A stretch of DNA of 50,787 nt, taken from contig PFJA01000286.1 of NCBI GenBank assembly GCA_002782905.1, positions 1-50,787 of the forward strand, in the 5' to 3' direction. The notes below the pieces were generated by a model that made no database searches, was not told the origin of the DNA, and was given only the letters and a program-made list of their open reading frames with translations. The translations under genes were made by a program, and so were the position numbers. This document shows, one piece after another, positions 16,819 to 24,307 of this stretch (position 1 is the first letter of the stretch; every line of letters starts with the position of its first letter). Source of the DNA: Lysobacterales bacterium CG_4_10_14_3_um_filter_64_11 (GTDB lineage: Bacteria > Pseudomonadota > Gammaproteobacteria > Xanthomonadales > Xanthomonadaceae).

Positions 16819-17783
16819 GTGTCTCGGGCAGCCGCCGACACAAGCCCGCCAGTGCCCAGCGCAGCGCCGGCAGCAAGCTCGGCCCGCGCCTGCGTGCGTG
16901 GCGTGATCTCCATCTGTATGGTCTGGTCAGCAGCATCGGCCGCATGGGCCAACGGCCGTGGGCAACCTTGCTGACGGTTTCAGTGATGGCGCTGGCGGTG
17001 GCGTTGCCGATGGGCTTGTGGCTGGTGCTGCAAAACGTCGAGCAGTTTTCCGGTAGCGTCACCCAATCGCGCGACATCAGCGTGTTCTTGCGGCCGCAGG
17101 TGGACGGCCGGCGTGCGCAACAACTGGCACAGGACATCGGTCAGCGCGCACAGGTGTTGTCAGTTACCCTGCGCAGCCCCGAGCAAGGCCTCGCCGAGTT
17201 GCGCGCGATGAGTGGGCTGGCGGCAGCACTGGATGTGCTGGAACAGAACCCGTTGCCGTACCTGTTGCAGGTCAGTCCGCGCGATGATGGCGATGCCACG
17301 GCCGCGGCGCTGCGCGATTTGCCGGAGGTGGAAATCGTGCAGCACGATGCGCAATGGCGGCGGCGGCTGGATGCCTGGCTTGGTTTCGGCAGTCGAGTGG
17401 TGCTGGTGGTGGCGCTGCTGCTGGGCGCGGGTGCCCTGTTGGTGGTTGGCAATACGGTGCGCCTGGATATCCAGTCGCGCGCCGAAGAAGTTTCGGTTTT
17501 GCGCCTGCTCGGCGCGACCGATGGCTTCGTGCGGCGGCCGTTCCTGTATCTTGGTGCCTGTTACGGCCTCGGCGCCGCGCTGCTGGCGCTGCTGGTGCTG
17601 TTGTTGGCGGCGCGGGCATTGGCGCCGCCACTGGCCGGGTTGCTGGCCAGCTACGGCAGCGAGTTTGTGCTGCTCGGGCCGGGCGCTGCCGGATTGCTTC
17701 GGTTTACGCTCGGTGTGGTGTTTTTAGGTTGGTTGGGTGCCTGGTTGGCGACCGGGCATCATCTCCATCGTACGCAGGTGTGA
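16815..17783 (+). CDS. ftsX: Cell division permease-like protein FtsX
   Basis: This 322-residue protein has a basic cytosolic N-terminus and a first membrane segment (LLTVSVMALAVALPMGLWLVL). A periplasmic loop of about 110 residues carries the FtsX extracellular fold (SRDISVFLRPQVDG...). Three further membrane segments follow. EEVSVLRLLGATDGFVRRPFLY is the FtsX/MacB-type coupling motif. The start is GTG at 16815, overlapping the ftsE stop as GTGA. In many gammaproteobacteria rpoH follows ftsX directly; here a double-receiver gene begins 8 nt later and rpoH is 5 kb away. Confidence 0.94.
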   Translation: MSVSGSRRHKPASAQRSAGSKLGPRLRAWRDLHLYGLVSSIGRMGQRPWATLLTVSVMALAVALPMGLWLVLQNVEQFSGSVTQSRDISVFLRPQVDGRRAQQLAQDIGQRAQVLSVTLRSPEQGLAELRAMSGLAAALDVLEQNPLPYLLQVSPRDDGDATAAALRDLPEVEIVQHDAQWRRRLDAWLGFGSRVVLVVALLLGAGALLVVGNTVRLDIQSRAEEVSVLRLLGATDGFVRRPFLYLGACYGLGAALLALLVLLLAARALAPPLAGLLASYGSEFVLLGPGAAGLLRFTLGVVFLGWLGAWLATGHHLHRTQV

Positions 17784-17790
17784 TCTGTTC

Positions 17791-18642
17791 ATGAATACAT
17801 CCTCCATCCGTCATATTGGCCCGCACTCGGCGCGAGTGATGGTGGTCGACGGCTCGAAAATGGTGCGCATGATGATCGCGCAGGTGCTGCGCGAAGAACT
17901 GCCCGATGTCGCTGTGGTCGGCTGCGGCACCGGCCAGGAAGCGCGCACCGCGCTGGAGCAAGGCACCGTCGACCTGGTGACCACCGCGCTGCGGCTGCCC
18001 GACATGGATGGTCTGGAGCTGGCGCATTACATCCGTGAACACGCGCCGCAGGCGTACATCCCGATCATCGTGGTTTCCGGCGATGTCCAGGAGCGGCTGG
18101 AAAATCGCAGCTTTACCGACGATGTCACCGATTATTTCGACAAGGAACTGGGTTTTGCGGCATTGGCCACGTTCATCCGCGGCTACATCCGCCCGGAAAC
18201 CGAAATCGGTGGTGAGGTGCTGTATGTCGAAGACAGCCGTGTGGTGGCGATGGCGACCCGCCGCATGCTGGAGAAACACGGCCTGCTGGTGACCCACGCG
18301 CCCAGTGTCGAGGACGCCATTGCCCTGCTCGATCAGGCGGTACAGCAAGATCGCGCGCCGGGTTGGGATGTCGTGCTGACCGATGTCTACCTGAAGGGCG
18401 ATCTCAGTGGCAAGGACCTGCTGCTCAAGCTGCGTCGCGAATATCGCTATGCCAAAGGCCAGTTGCCGGTACTGGTGATGACCGGTGATGCCAACCCGGC
18501 CAACCAATCGGACCTGCTGCGTGCCGGCGCCAACGACTTGGTGCAAAAACCGATCGAAGAGCGCCTGCTGGTAACCAAGCTGCTGTTCCAGTTGCGTGTT
18601 GGCCGCATGTTGCGCGAGCGAGTGCTGGCCGCTGGGACCTGA
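17791..18642 (+). CDS. Tandem receiver protein, first receiver degenerate
   Basis: This 283-residue protein is made only of two receiver (REC) domains, with no output domain. The first (about 15-135) keeps one acidic residue in VMVVDGS, the SGD segment and the lysine of FDKELGF. Where the phosphorylated aspartate is expected (DLVTTALRLPDMDG) it has Ala66. The second (about 148-275) looks intact: YVEDS, the phosphoacceptor in WDVVLTDVYLKG, VMTGD and QKPIEE. It starts 8 nt after ftsX and is convergent with aer, 7 bp away. It is likely a signalling adaptor or phosphate sink. A link to the Aer chemoreceptor or to division is only contextual. Confidence 0.88.
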   Translation: MNTSSIRHIGPHSARVMVVDGSKMVRMMIAQVLREELPDVAVVGCGTGQEARTALEQGTVDLVTTALRLPDMDGLELAHYIREHAPQAYIPIIVVSGDVQERLENRSFTDDVTDYFDKELGFAALATFIRGYIRPETEIGGEVLYVEDSRVVAMATRRMLEKHGLLVTHAPSVEDAIALLDQAVQQDRAPGWDVVLTDVYLKGDLSGKDLLLKLRREYRYAKGQLPVLVMTGDANPANQSDLLRAGANDLVQKPIEERLLVTKLLFQLRVGRMLRERVLAAGT

Positions 18643-18649
18643 GCCTTGC

Positions 18650-20212
18650 TCAACCCAACTGAAACACCTTCACCGACGCGCCCAGGCTGGCTGCGCGATC
18701 TTGCAGCATGCGCGCTGCAGCGCTCAGCTCCTCGGCCAGCGCCGCATTGTGCTGGGTGGTCTGATCCAGGCTCGCCACCGCGTCATTGATCTGGCCGACA
18801 CCGCTGGCCTGCTCGCCCGCCGCGTGGCTGATCTCGCCGATATGGGCGCGCACCTTGGCGGCCATGGCGACGATACCGTCCACCGCCGCGCCGGCCTTGC
18901 CCACCAGCTCGGTGCCGCTTTGCACTTGCGCCGCCGAGCGCGATATCAATTGCTTGATCTCACCCGCCGCCTGCGCGCTGCGCTGCGCCAGATCGCGCAC
19001 CTCGCTGGCCACCACCGCAAAGCCGCGCCCCTGTTCGCCGGCGCGCGCCGCTTCCACCGCCGCATTGAGCGCGAGAATATTGGTCTGGAACGCGATCGAA
19101 TCGATCAGGCCGATGATTTCCGATATCTGTTTGGACGCAGCGCGGATTTCATTCATGGTGGTCACCACCTCGGCCATCAGCCGGCTGCCGTCATCGGCCG
19201 CCTCGCGGTTCTTGTCGGCCAACTCATTGGCGCTGCGTGCAATCTCGGTGGTTTGCTGCACGGTGGCGTTGAGCTCGTGCATTGATGCGGCGGTCTCCTC
19301 CAGACTTGCCGCCTGCGATTCGGCGCGGCCGGACAGGTCGTCGCTGCCATCGGTGATCTCGCTGGCTGTGCCATCCAGGCCCTCGATTTCGCGGCGCACA
19401 TCGCCGACCACCGCCTGCAGGTTGACCCCCAACTGATGAACCGCGCGCAGCAGTTGCCCCAACTCATCGTTACCCAACGCGGTATCATCGTGCGCGCGAA
19501 GGTCGCCGGCCGCCAACGCGCGTGCGCGCAGCGTTGCGGCATTGATCGGGCGGATCACACTGCGCCGCAGCCACAACAAAGCCGCCGTGAAGGCCAAGGC
19601 AAACACCGCAAGCCGAGCCGCAATCTGCCACACGCCACTCAACGGCAAAAACTTCGCCGCTTCGTTGGCGCAGATGGTCACAAGCAATGCCGCCGCCAGT
19701 TTGCCCAGCAAAGGGAGATGGCTGAGCCGATGCCACAGTGCTCTCGGCCCGCGCCGCTGCAACTGCCCACGATGCAGGCGCATCTTCGCGGCACCCTGCT
19801 GATTGGCCTCGCGCATTTTGGCGTACAGCGCGTCGGCAGCCTCGATCTGCTCGCGGCTGGGCTTGGTGCGCACCGACATGTAGCCCACCGGCTGGCCGTG
19901 CAGCAACACTGGCGTGACATTGGCGCTCACCCAGTAGTGGTCGCCGTTCTTGCAGCGATTCTTGATCATCCCCGACCACGGCTCGCCGGCCTTGATCGTA
20001 TCCCACAGATCACGAAAGGCCTCGGCCGGCATGTCGGGGTGGCGGATGATGTTCTGCGGCTGGCCGAGCAACTCCTCGATCTGAAAGCCGCTGATTTTCA
20101 CGAAGGCGGCGTTACAGTGACTGATCTTGCCTTTCAGATCGGTGACCGAGACGATGGTGTCGCCGTCAGGAAAGGTGGTCTCATGCTGGGTGACCGGTAG
20201 ATTCTGGCGCAT
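18650..20212 (-). CDS. aer: PAS-containing methyl-accepting receptor (Aer-like)
   Basis: This 520-residue protein starts with an Aer-type PAS domain (about 10-115) containing SVTDLKGKISHCNAAF, IIRHPDMP and WSGMIKNRCKNGDHYWV, which in Aer binds FAD and senses redox state. Two membrane segments follow (LLGKLAAALLVTICA and LAVFALAFTAALLWL), then a HAMP-like region. The cytoplasmic signalling domain has the highly conserved hairpin IDSIAFQTNILALNAAVEAARAG. It should steer swimming toward favourable oxygen or energy conditions through CheW/CheA, though no che genes are in this window. ATG at 20210-20212 has AGGAGT 7 nt upstream. Confidence 0.92.
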   Translation of the reverse strand: MRQNLPVTQHETTFPDGDTIVSVTDLKGKISHCNAAFVKISGFQIEELLGQPQNIIRHPDMPAEAFRDLWDTIKAGEPWSGMIKNRCKNGDHYWVSANVTPVLLHGQPVGYMSVRTKPSREQIEAADALYAKMREANQQGAAKMRLHRGQLQRRGPRALWHRLSHLPLLGKLAAALLVTICANEAAKFLPLSGVWQIAARLAVFALAFTAALLWLRRSVIRPINAATLRARALAAGDLRAHDDTALGNDELGQLLRAVHQLGVNLQAVVGDVRREIEGLDGTASEITDGSDDLSGRAESQAASLEETAASMHELNATVQQTTEIARSANELADKNREAADDGSRLMAEVVTTMNEIRAASKQISEIIGLIDSIAFQTNILALNAAVEAARAGEQGRGFAVVASEVRDLAQRSAQAAGEIKQLISRSAAQVQSGTELVGKAGAAVDGIVAMAAKVRAHIGEISHAAGEQASGVGQINDAVASLDQTTQHNAALAEELSAAARMLQDRAASLGASVKVFQLG

Positions 20213-20319
20213 TACGCTGACTCCTTTGTATTGCTTCGTACAAGCCACACGATTGATCTGTGATACGGCAAGATGCCAATTCAATTGTCGGCAGGATCGG
20301 CGATCCCCCCAAGAAATGT

Positions 20320-20388
20320 CGTCACCCCGGCGAAAGCCGCTGTCCGGGCTATTGATTTCGCTGTATTCCTGCTTTCGCTGGCATGACG
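20320..20388. repeat. 69-bp imperfect inverted repeat upstream of ung
   Basis: CGTCACCCCGGCGAAAGC at 20320-20337 is matched by the complement of GCTTTCGCTGGCATGACG at 20371-20388, with 15 of 18 positions paired. This resembles the GCGAAAGC intergenic palindromes dispersed in many proteobacterial genomes. A CTTGTTCAGAG segment just after it (about 20398-20408) resembles the end of the stop-codon repeat described at 22483 and 45160. Confidence 0.5.
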
Positions 20389-20462
20389 GAAACCCACTTG
20401 TTCAGAGCGTCTCCAAGCTCATAATCGACCATGCACAATGGCTCTTGAGGAGCATGTGACGA

Positions 20463-21236
20463 ATGTGTGAAGACACAAGCAAATTGGCCCACCTGGGCAA
20501 CGACACCAAGCCAGCGGTGCGGCTGGCCGCTTCCTGGCGCGAGCGCGTCGGCGACTATCTGCGGTGCCCGCAGATGCAGTCGCTGGCGGCGTTCCTGCGC
20601 GCTGAACGCGCGCGCGGGGTGGTGATTTACCCGCCGGGTGGGCAGATGTTCGCGGCCCTTGACGCCACGCCGTTTGACGCAGTGAAGGTGGTAATCCTCG
20701 GCCAGGACCCGTACCACGGCCCCGGCCAGGCACATGGCCTGAGTTTTTCGGTGCCGCCGGGCGTGCCGGTGCCGCCGTCGCTGCGCAACATCTTTGCCGA
20801 GATCGAACGTGATCTTGGCATCGCGCCGCCGGATCACGGTTGCCTGCTGCCGTGGGCAGCGCAGGGCGTGCTGCTGCTCAATGCCGTGCTGTCGGTGCAG
20901 GCCGGGCAGGCCGGTTCGCAACAGGGCAGGGGTTGGGAAGGTTTCACCGACCATATTGTCGAAACCCTTGGCCGCGAGCGCGAAGGATTGGTGTTCATGC
21001 TCTGGGGCAGCTATGCCCAGGCCAAGGGGCGCATCATCGATGCACGGCGCCACTGCGTGTTGCGCGCACCGCACCCCTCACCGCTGTCGGCGCATCGCGG
21101 CTTCGTCGGCTGCGGCCATTTCGGCAAGGCCAATCGCTGGCTGCAGGGCGCCGGCTCGACGCCGATCAACTGGCGCCTGCCGGCGCGTGCGCAGCTGCCG
21201 TGTTCACCCCCGCCTCACGTCGATACCGTAGAATAA
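20463..21236 (+). CDS. ung: Uracil-DNA glycosylase (family 1)
   Basis: This 257-residue enzyme removes uracil from DNA to start base-excision repair. The water-activating loop GQDPYHGPGQAHG has catalytic Asp82. The minor-groove loop HPSPLSAHRGF lies near residue 204, and PPSLRNIFAEI and LLLNAVLSV match the family. An N-terminal extension of about 20 residues precedes the usual start. ATG 20463 has GAGGAG 10 nt upstream. The stop codon overlaps the putative -10 element of the alx riboswitch transcript. Confidence 0.95.
   Translation: MCEDTSKLAHLGNDTKPAVRLAASWRERVGDYLRCPQMQSLAAFLRAERARGVVIYPPGGQMFAALDATPFDAVKVVILGQDPYHGPGQAHGLSFSVPPGVPVPPSLRNIFAEIERDLGIAPPDHGCLLPWAAQGVLLLNAVLSVQAGQAGSQQGRGWEGFTDHIVETLGREREGLVFMLWGSYAQAKGRIIDARRHCVLRAPHPSPLSAHRGFVGCGHFGKANRWLQGAGSTPINWRLPARAQLPCSPPPHVDTVE
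21229..21234 (+). promoter_or_regulatory. Candidate -10 (TAGAAT) for riboswitch-alx transcript
   Basis: TAGAAT overlaps the last codons of ung. It would start a transcript near 21241, about 28 nt before the riboswitch core. No good -35 is visible at 16-18 bp. Confidence 0.4.
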
Positions 21237-21268
21237 TGGGGCGCACCGGATATACCGGGCGCATCCCT

Positions 21269-21378
21269 ACAAGGGGAGTAGCTCCCAATCGGGCGGATCG
21301 TCAACACGAGCGCACAGCTCCGGTCCGTCAGGCAGTCCACTGCGGCTTCAGGCCGCAACCCTGCGAGCGAGACCTTGT
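21269..21378 (+). ncRNA. yybP-ykoY (manganese) riboswitch
   Basis: This is the leader of the alx/TerC gene. It contains the conserved AAGGGGAGTAGC loop (21271-21282) and, on the 3' side, CCCTGCGAGCGAGACCTTG (about 21359-21377). The ends ACAAGG and CCTTGT pair to close the main helix. These are the signature segments of the yybP-ykoY family, which binds Mn2+ and turns on Mn exporters. A GC-rich hairpin (about 21384-21416) follows without a T-run. CCTC near 21452 could pair with the GAGG of the ribosome site. Control is therefore more likely at translation than by an intrinsic terminator; that is inference. Confidence 0.9.
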
Positions 21379-21504
21379 CGCCGTGACCCGCTGCGGATGC
21401 GTCCGCGCAGCGGTCGTGCGATGTCTCGGTTGCAGGCGCTCACGCCGCACTGCCTCCCTGGCATCGCACACCGGCACCCTGTCGCGGACGCGTTGAGGAT
21501 GGGT

Positions 21505-22485
21505 ATGGAATCGATTGCTACATGGTGGCTGTGGCTGGGTTTCGCGGGTTTCGTGCTGGTGGCGGTAAGTGTGGACCTGGTGGTCCTGCGCACACAGGGC
21601 GCGCATCGGGTGTCCAATCGCGAGGCATTGCGCTGGACCCTGCTGTGGGTGGCACTGGCGCTGGTGTTCTGCGCCGGGTTGTGGGGCTGGCTCGATTACA
21701 GCAGCGGCCGCGAGTTGGCCAACCGCAAGGCCACCGAGTTTCTCACCGGTTATCTGATCGAAAAATCGCTGTCTGTGGACAACATCTTCGTGTTCCTGAT
21801 GCTGTTCACCTATTTTTCGGTACCGGCCGAATTCCAGAAACGCTTGATCGTGCTCGGCGTAATCGGCGCCATCGTGCTGCGCGCGCTCATGATCCTGCTC
21901 GGTGCGTTGCTGATCAGCCGTTTTCATTGGATTCTTTACGGGTTCGGGCTGTTTTTGCTGGTCACCGGCGGCAAGATGCTGTGGTTCGCCGACGCCAACC
22001 CTGATCTCGAACGCAACCCGGCGCTGCGCTGGATGCGTGGCCACCTGCGCATCACCGCGGATTTTCATGGCGAGCGCCTGAGCGTGATCAAAAGCGGCCA
22101 ACGCTGGTTCACGCCGCTGTTTGTGGTGCTGGTGCTGGTGGCGGTTACCGACATGATTTTCGCGGTGGATTCCATCCCCGCGGTGTACGCGGTGACCCAG
22201 GACCCGTTCATCGTGATGACCGCCAATATCTTCGCCATCCTCGGCCTGCGTGCGCTGTATTTTCTGCTGGCCGACATGAAGGAGCGCTTCCATCTGCTCA
22301 CCTACGGGCTGGCGCTGGTGCTGATCTTCGTTGGCACCAAGATGCTGATCGCCGGTTGGGTACTGGTACCGCCGCTGTGGTCGTTGGGCGTGGTGATCGG
22401 CATTCTGGCCAGTGCCATCGTCATCAGTGTGATGGCCCCGGCAGCGGGCGGCAGGGCGGTACGCAAGGCGACCAACAGTGATTAA
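21505..22485 (+). CDS. alx: TerC-family manganese exporter (Alx)
   Basis: This 326-residue inner-membrane protein has about nine hydrophobic segments. It carries the TerC hallmarks FLTGYLIEKSLSVDNIFVFLMLFTYFSVP, GAIVLRALMI and VTDMIFAVDSIPAV, whose aspartates sit in the membrane. It closely resembles E. coli Alx, which exports Mn2+ and is controlled by the same riboswitch class. I chose ATG 21505 because GAGG lies 6 nt upstream; an ATG 6 nt earlier is too close to that site. A longer reading frame back to 21397 runs through the riboswitch and is not coding. Its TAA is the first three bases of a dispersed repeat. Confidence 0.93.
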   Translation: MESIATWWLWLGFAGFVLVAVSVDLVVLRTQGAHRVSNREALRWTLLWVALALVFCAGLWGWLDYSSGRELANRKATEFLTGYLIEKSLSVDNIFVFLMLFTYFSVPAEFQKRLIVLGVIGAIVLRALMILLGALLISRFHWILYGFGLFLLVTGGKMLWFADANPDLERNPALRWMRGHLRITADFHGERLSVIKSGQRWFTPLFVVLVLVAVTDMIFAVDSIPAVYAVTQDPFIVMTANIFAILGLRALYFLLADMKERFHLLTYGLALVLIFVGTKMLIAGWVLVPPLWSLGVVIGILASAIVISVMAPAAGGRAVRKATNSD

Positions 22486-22635
22486 GGATGGTCTGAACAA
22501 GTCCATCCTGGATTTTTCAGACTCGCCGAGCCCGGCATCGCCGGACTCGGCACTTCCGGATCAATCACTTGCGTAATTGATCCGCGTGCAGGCCAGCCAC
22601 GGCCTGCGGAAACACGGGCTTGATCAGCGTTTCCT
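22483..22635 (+). repeat. Stop-codon-abutting dispersed repeat, copy 1
   Basis: This is a repeat of about 150 bp whose first bases are the alx TAA stop. It is matched, in reverse orientation, by 45160-45282 after dxs. Shared blocks are GGTCTGAACAAGTC, TTTTCAGACTCGCC, GGATCAATC, CTTGCGT, TCCGCGTGCAG, GGCCTGCG and TTGATCAGC. This copy has about 30 extra bases (22528-22557) that form a GCCGAGCCCGGC / GCCGGACTCGGC hairpin. Other stems are GTCTGAA..TTCAGAC, CGGATCAAT..ATTGATCCG and GCAGGCC..GGCCTGC. It could terminate or stabilise the alx transcript. Confidence 0.75.
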
Positions 22636-22666
22636 TAAAGCCCTGTTTTTCAAACAAAATATGAAT

Positions 22667-22695
22667 GGAACTTCAACTCCGCTTAGCACTCCAAA
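22667..22695 (+). promoter_or_regulatory. Candidate sigma-E promoter of rpoH
   Basis: GGAACTT (22667-22673) is followed by a 16-bp spacer and TCCAAA (22690-22695). This fits the RpoE consensus of GGAACTT at -35 and a TC-rich -10. The E. coli rpoH gene has a sigma-E promoter of the same kind. The -10 lies inside the CIRCE palindrome. Confidence 0.55.
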
Positions 22696-22709
22696 CGGTG
22701 GAGTGCTAA
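22683..22709. promoter_or_regulatory. CIRCE operator (HrcA site) upstream of rpoH
   Basis: TTAGCACTC-N9-GAGTGCTAA is an exact match to the CIRCE consensus bound by the repressor HrcA. It ends 29 nt before the rpoH start codon and overlaps the putative sigma-E -10. HrcA, stabilised by GroEL, usually represses groESL or dnaK; here it would repress the heat-shock sigma factor gene itself. Confidence 0.93.
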
Positions 22710-22738
22710 AATCGACAAACCCACCGAGGAGATCCCCC

Positions 22739-23602
22739 ATGTCGGTCAACGCGTTGGTTGCCAACAATCTGCCGATCCCCAGTGCCATCGGTTCACTCGA
22801 TGCCTACATCGGCGCGGTAAACCGCATTCCGGTTTTGACCGCCGAAGAAGAACAATCGCTGGCGCGGCGGTTTCGTGACGAGGACGACCTCGATGCCGCC
22901 AAGCAACTGGTGCTCTCGCACCTGCGTTTCGTGGTGCATGTCGCACGCGGCTATCAGGGTTACGGCCTGGGCATGGGCGATCTGGTGCAGGAAGGCAACA
23001 TCGGGCTGATGAAGGCGGTCAAGCGCTTCGACCCCGATCAGGGCGTGCGCCTGGTCAGCTTTGCGGTGCACTGGGTGCGCGCCGAGATGCACGAGTTCAT
23101 CCTGCGTAACTGGCGTATCGTCAAGGTCGCCACCACCAAGGCACAGCGCAAGCTGTTCTTCAATCTGCGCCGCGCCAAGAAGCGTCTTGGCTGGCTCAAC
23201 GCCGAGGAAGTGCGCGCGGTCGCCAAGGACCTCAACGTCTCCGAGCGCGAAGTGCGCGAGATGGAATCGCGTCTATCCGGCCGTGATGTCGGCTTTGACC
23301 TGCGCAACGACGACAACGACGACGCGCCGCCGGCGCCGTCGGCCTACCTGATCGATCACGGCGCCGACCCGTCGCTGAGCTACGCCATCGAGGATCATGA
23401 GGATCATCAACTGGGGTTGCTGCGTGAGGGGATGGCCGAGCTTGATCCACGCTCACGTGACATCGTGCGTCGGCGCTGGCTGGATGACGACAACAAGGTT
23501 ACCTTGCAGGATCTCGCCGACGAATACGGGGTTTCCGCAGAGCGCATCCGCCAGATCGAAGCCGCTGCAATGAAAAAGATGCGGGCGCTGTTTACCGCCT
23601 GA
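22739..23602 (+). CDS. rpoH: Heat-shock sigma factor RpoH (sigma-32)
   Basis: This 287-residue sigma factor has region 2 (HLRFVVHVARGYQGYGLGMGDLVQEGNIGLMKAVKRFDP) and the RpoH box (QRKLFFNLRRAK near 135-146) that separates RpoH from other sigma-70 members. Region 4 is LQDLADEYGVSAERIRQIEAAAMKKMR. It directs RNA polymerase to heat-shock promoters. ATG 22739 has GAGGAG 8 nt upstream; an in-frame extension of 54 codons would read through the CIRCE operator and is rejected. It is separated from ftsX by five genes, unlike the usual ftsYEX-rpoH order. Regulation by HrcA and sigma-E is suggested by the sites upstream. Confidence 0.96.
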   Translation: MSVNALVANNLPIPSAIGSLDAYIGAVNRIPVLTAEEEQSLARRFRDEDDLDAAKQLVLSHLRFVVHVARGYQGYGLGMGDLVQEGNIGLMKAVKRFDPDQGVRLVSFAVHWVRAEMHEFILRNWRIVKVATTKAQRKLFFNLRRAKKRLGWLNAEEVRAVAKDLNVSEREVREMESRLSGRDVGFDLRNDDNDDAPPAPSAYLIDHGADPSLSYAIEDHEDHQLGLLREGMAELDPRSRDIVRRRWLDDDNKVTLQDLADEYGVSAERIRQIEAAAMKKMRALFTA

Positions 23603-23675
23603 CGGCGATGTTTCAATCGGCAATATCGCGCCGCGAGTTTCTGGGGTGTGCGTGGCAGCGTTGCAAAACAAACGG

Positions 23676-23703
23676 GGCAACCCCGGCCAAGGCCGGGGTT
23701 GCC
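23676..23703 (-). terminator. Strong hairpin terminator between rpoH and convergent gene
   Basis: A perfect 13-bp stem (GGCAACCCCGGCC and its complement) has a 2-nt centre. On the minus strand it is followed by a T-rich run (CCGTTTGTTTTG), so it fits an intrinsic terminator for the leftward secreted-protein gene. It may also end the rpoH transcript. Confidence 0.7.
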
Positions 23704-23810
23704 GGCATCGCTGCACGGTGCCGGTTGGGGGTGTGCCTATCGCGCCGTTGCAACCCACTCGTGGCCCATCGAAAGCTGACTGCAATCGAAGTCGTTTGGC
23801 TAACGCATGC

Positions 23811-24307
23811 TTACTTTTCCCGGGTTCCGCCAGTCACCTGGATTCTCACCTCAACGACATTACCCCCCGGCCCGGTAATGATGATCAGGTCGTAACCGCC
23901 CTGATGAATGATCGTCGCAGAGCCACCGCCGGGTAATGGGTAGGATTCCTGCCCAACATCCATACCGGCAAGCGAGAGGAACTGCCCATCGACGCGCTCA
24001 TACGACAACAACAGGTCGTGCGCCGGCCAATACAGTTCACGAGCAACGGCAGCATCCACGCGCTTTGAATCGGTGGCTAGCACATTACCGGCGGCATCAA
24101 GCGCCGCGACGATCACCAAACCATCGACAGTCTGATGCAGCGTGACACAGCCGTTGCTGCAGGGGTTGTTATCGCGCGACCGCGCCTGCGCGCTCACACT
24201 GAAAAAAGAACGGCCAAGACAATCGCCGAAACAAACATTTTGACGGTCACAACCGTCACTTTGACTCCTTGGAGCGGGGGCATTCCTACGCTTGAAAAGG
24301 CACTCAT
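23811..24307 (-). CDS. Secreted protein of unknown function, signal peptide frameshifted
   Basis: The main frame (stop 23811 to about 24197) encodes a mature-looking domain starting SAQARSRDNNPCSNGC, beta-rich and without a recognised family. Its natural start is missing. In the adjacent frame upstream lies a good export signal (VKMFVSAIVLAVLFS) that hits TGA at 24194-24196. The switch falls at a run of six T (24202-24207 on the plus strand as A). One extra T would give AVLFFSVSAQA followed by the mature domain, a near-ideal signal peptide. Start options in the signal frame are ATG 24307 (AAGGAG upstream) and GTG 24259 (AAGGAG 5 nt upstream). It is either phase-variable, a recent pseudogene or a sequencing error. 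Confidence 0.62.

Noticed and set aside
21397..21504. N-terminal extension of the alx frame
   Set aside because: Runs through the leader just after the riboswitch; ATG 21505 has a proper ribosome site and fits Alx.
22577..22738. 54-codon extension of rpoH
   Set aside because: Would translate the CIRCE operator and promoter region; ATG 22739 has GAGGAG and the conserved N-terminus.
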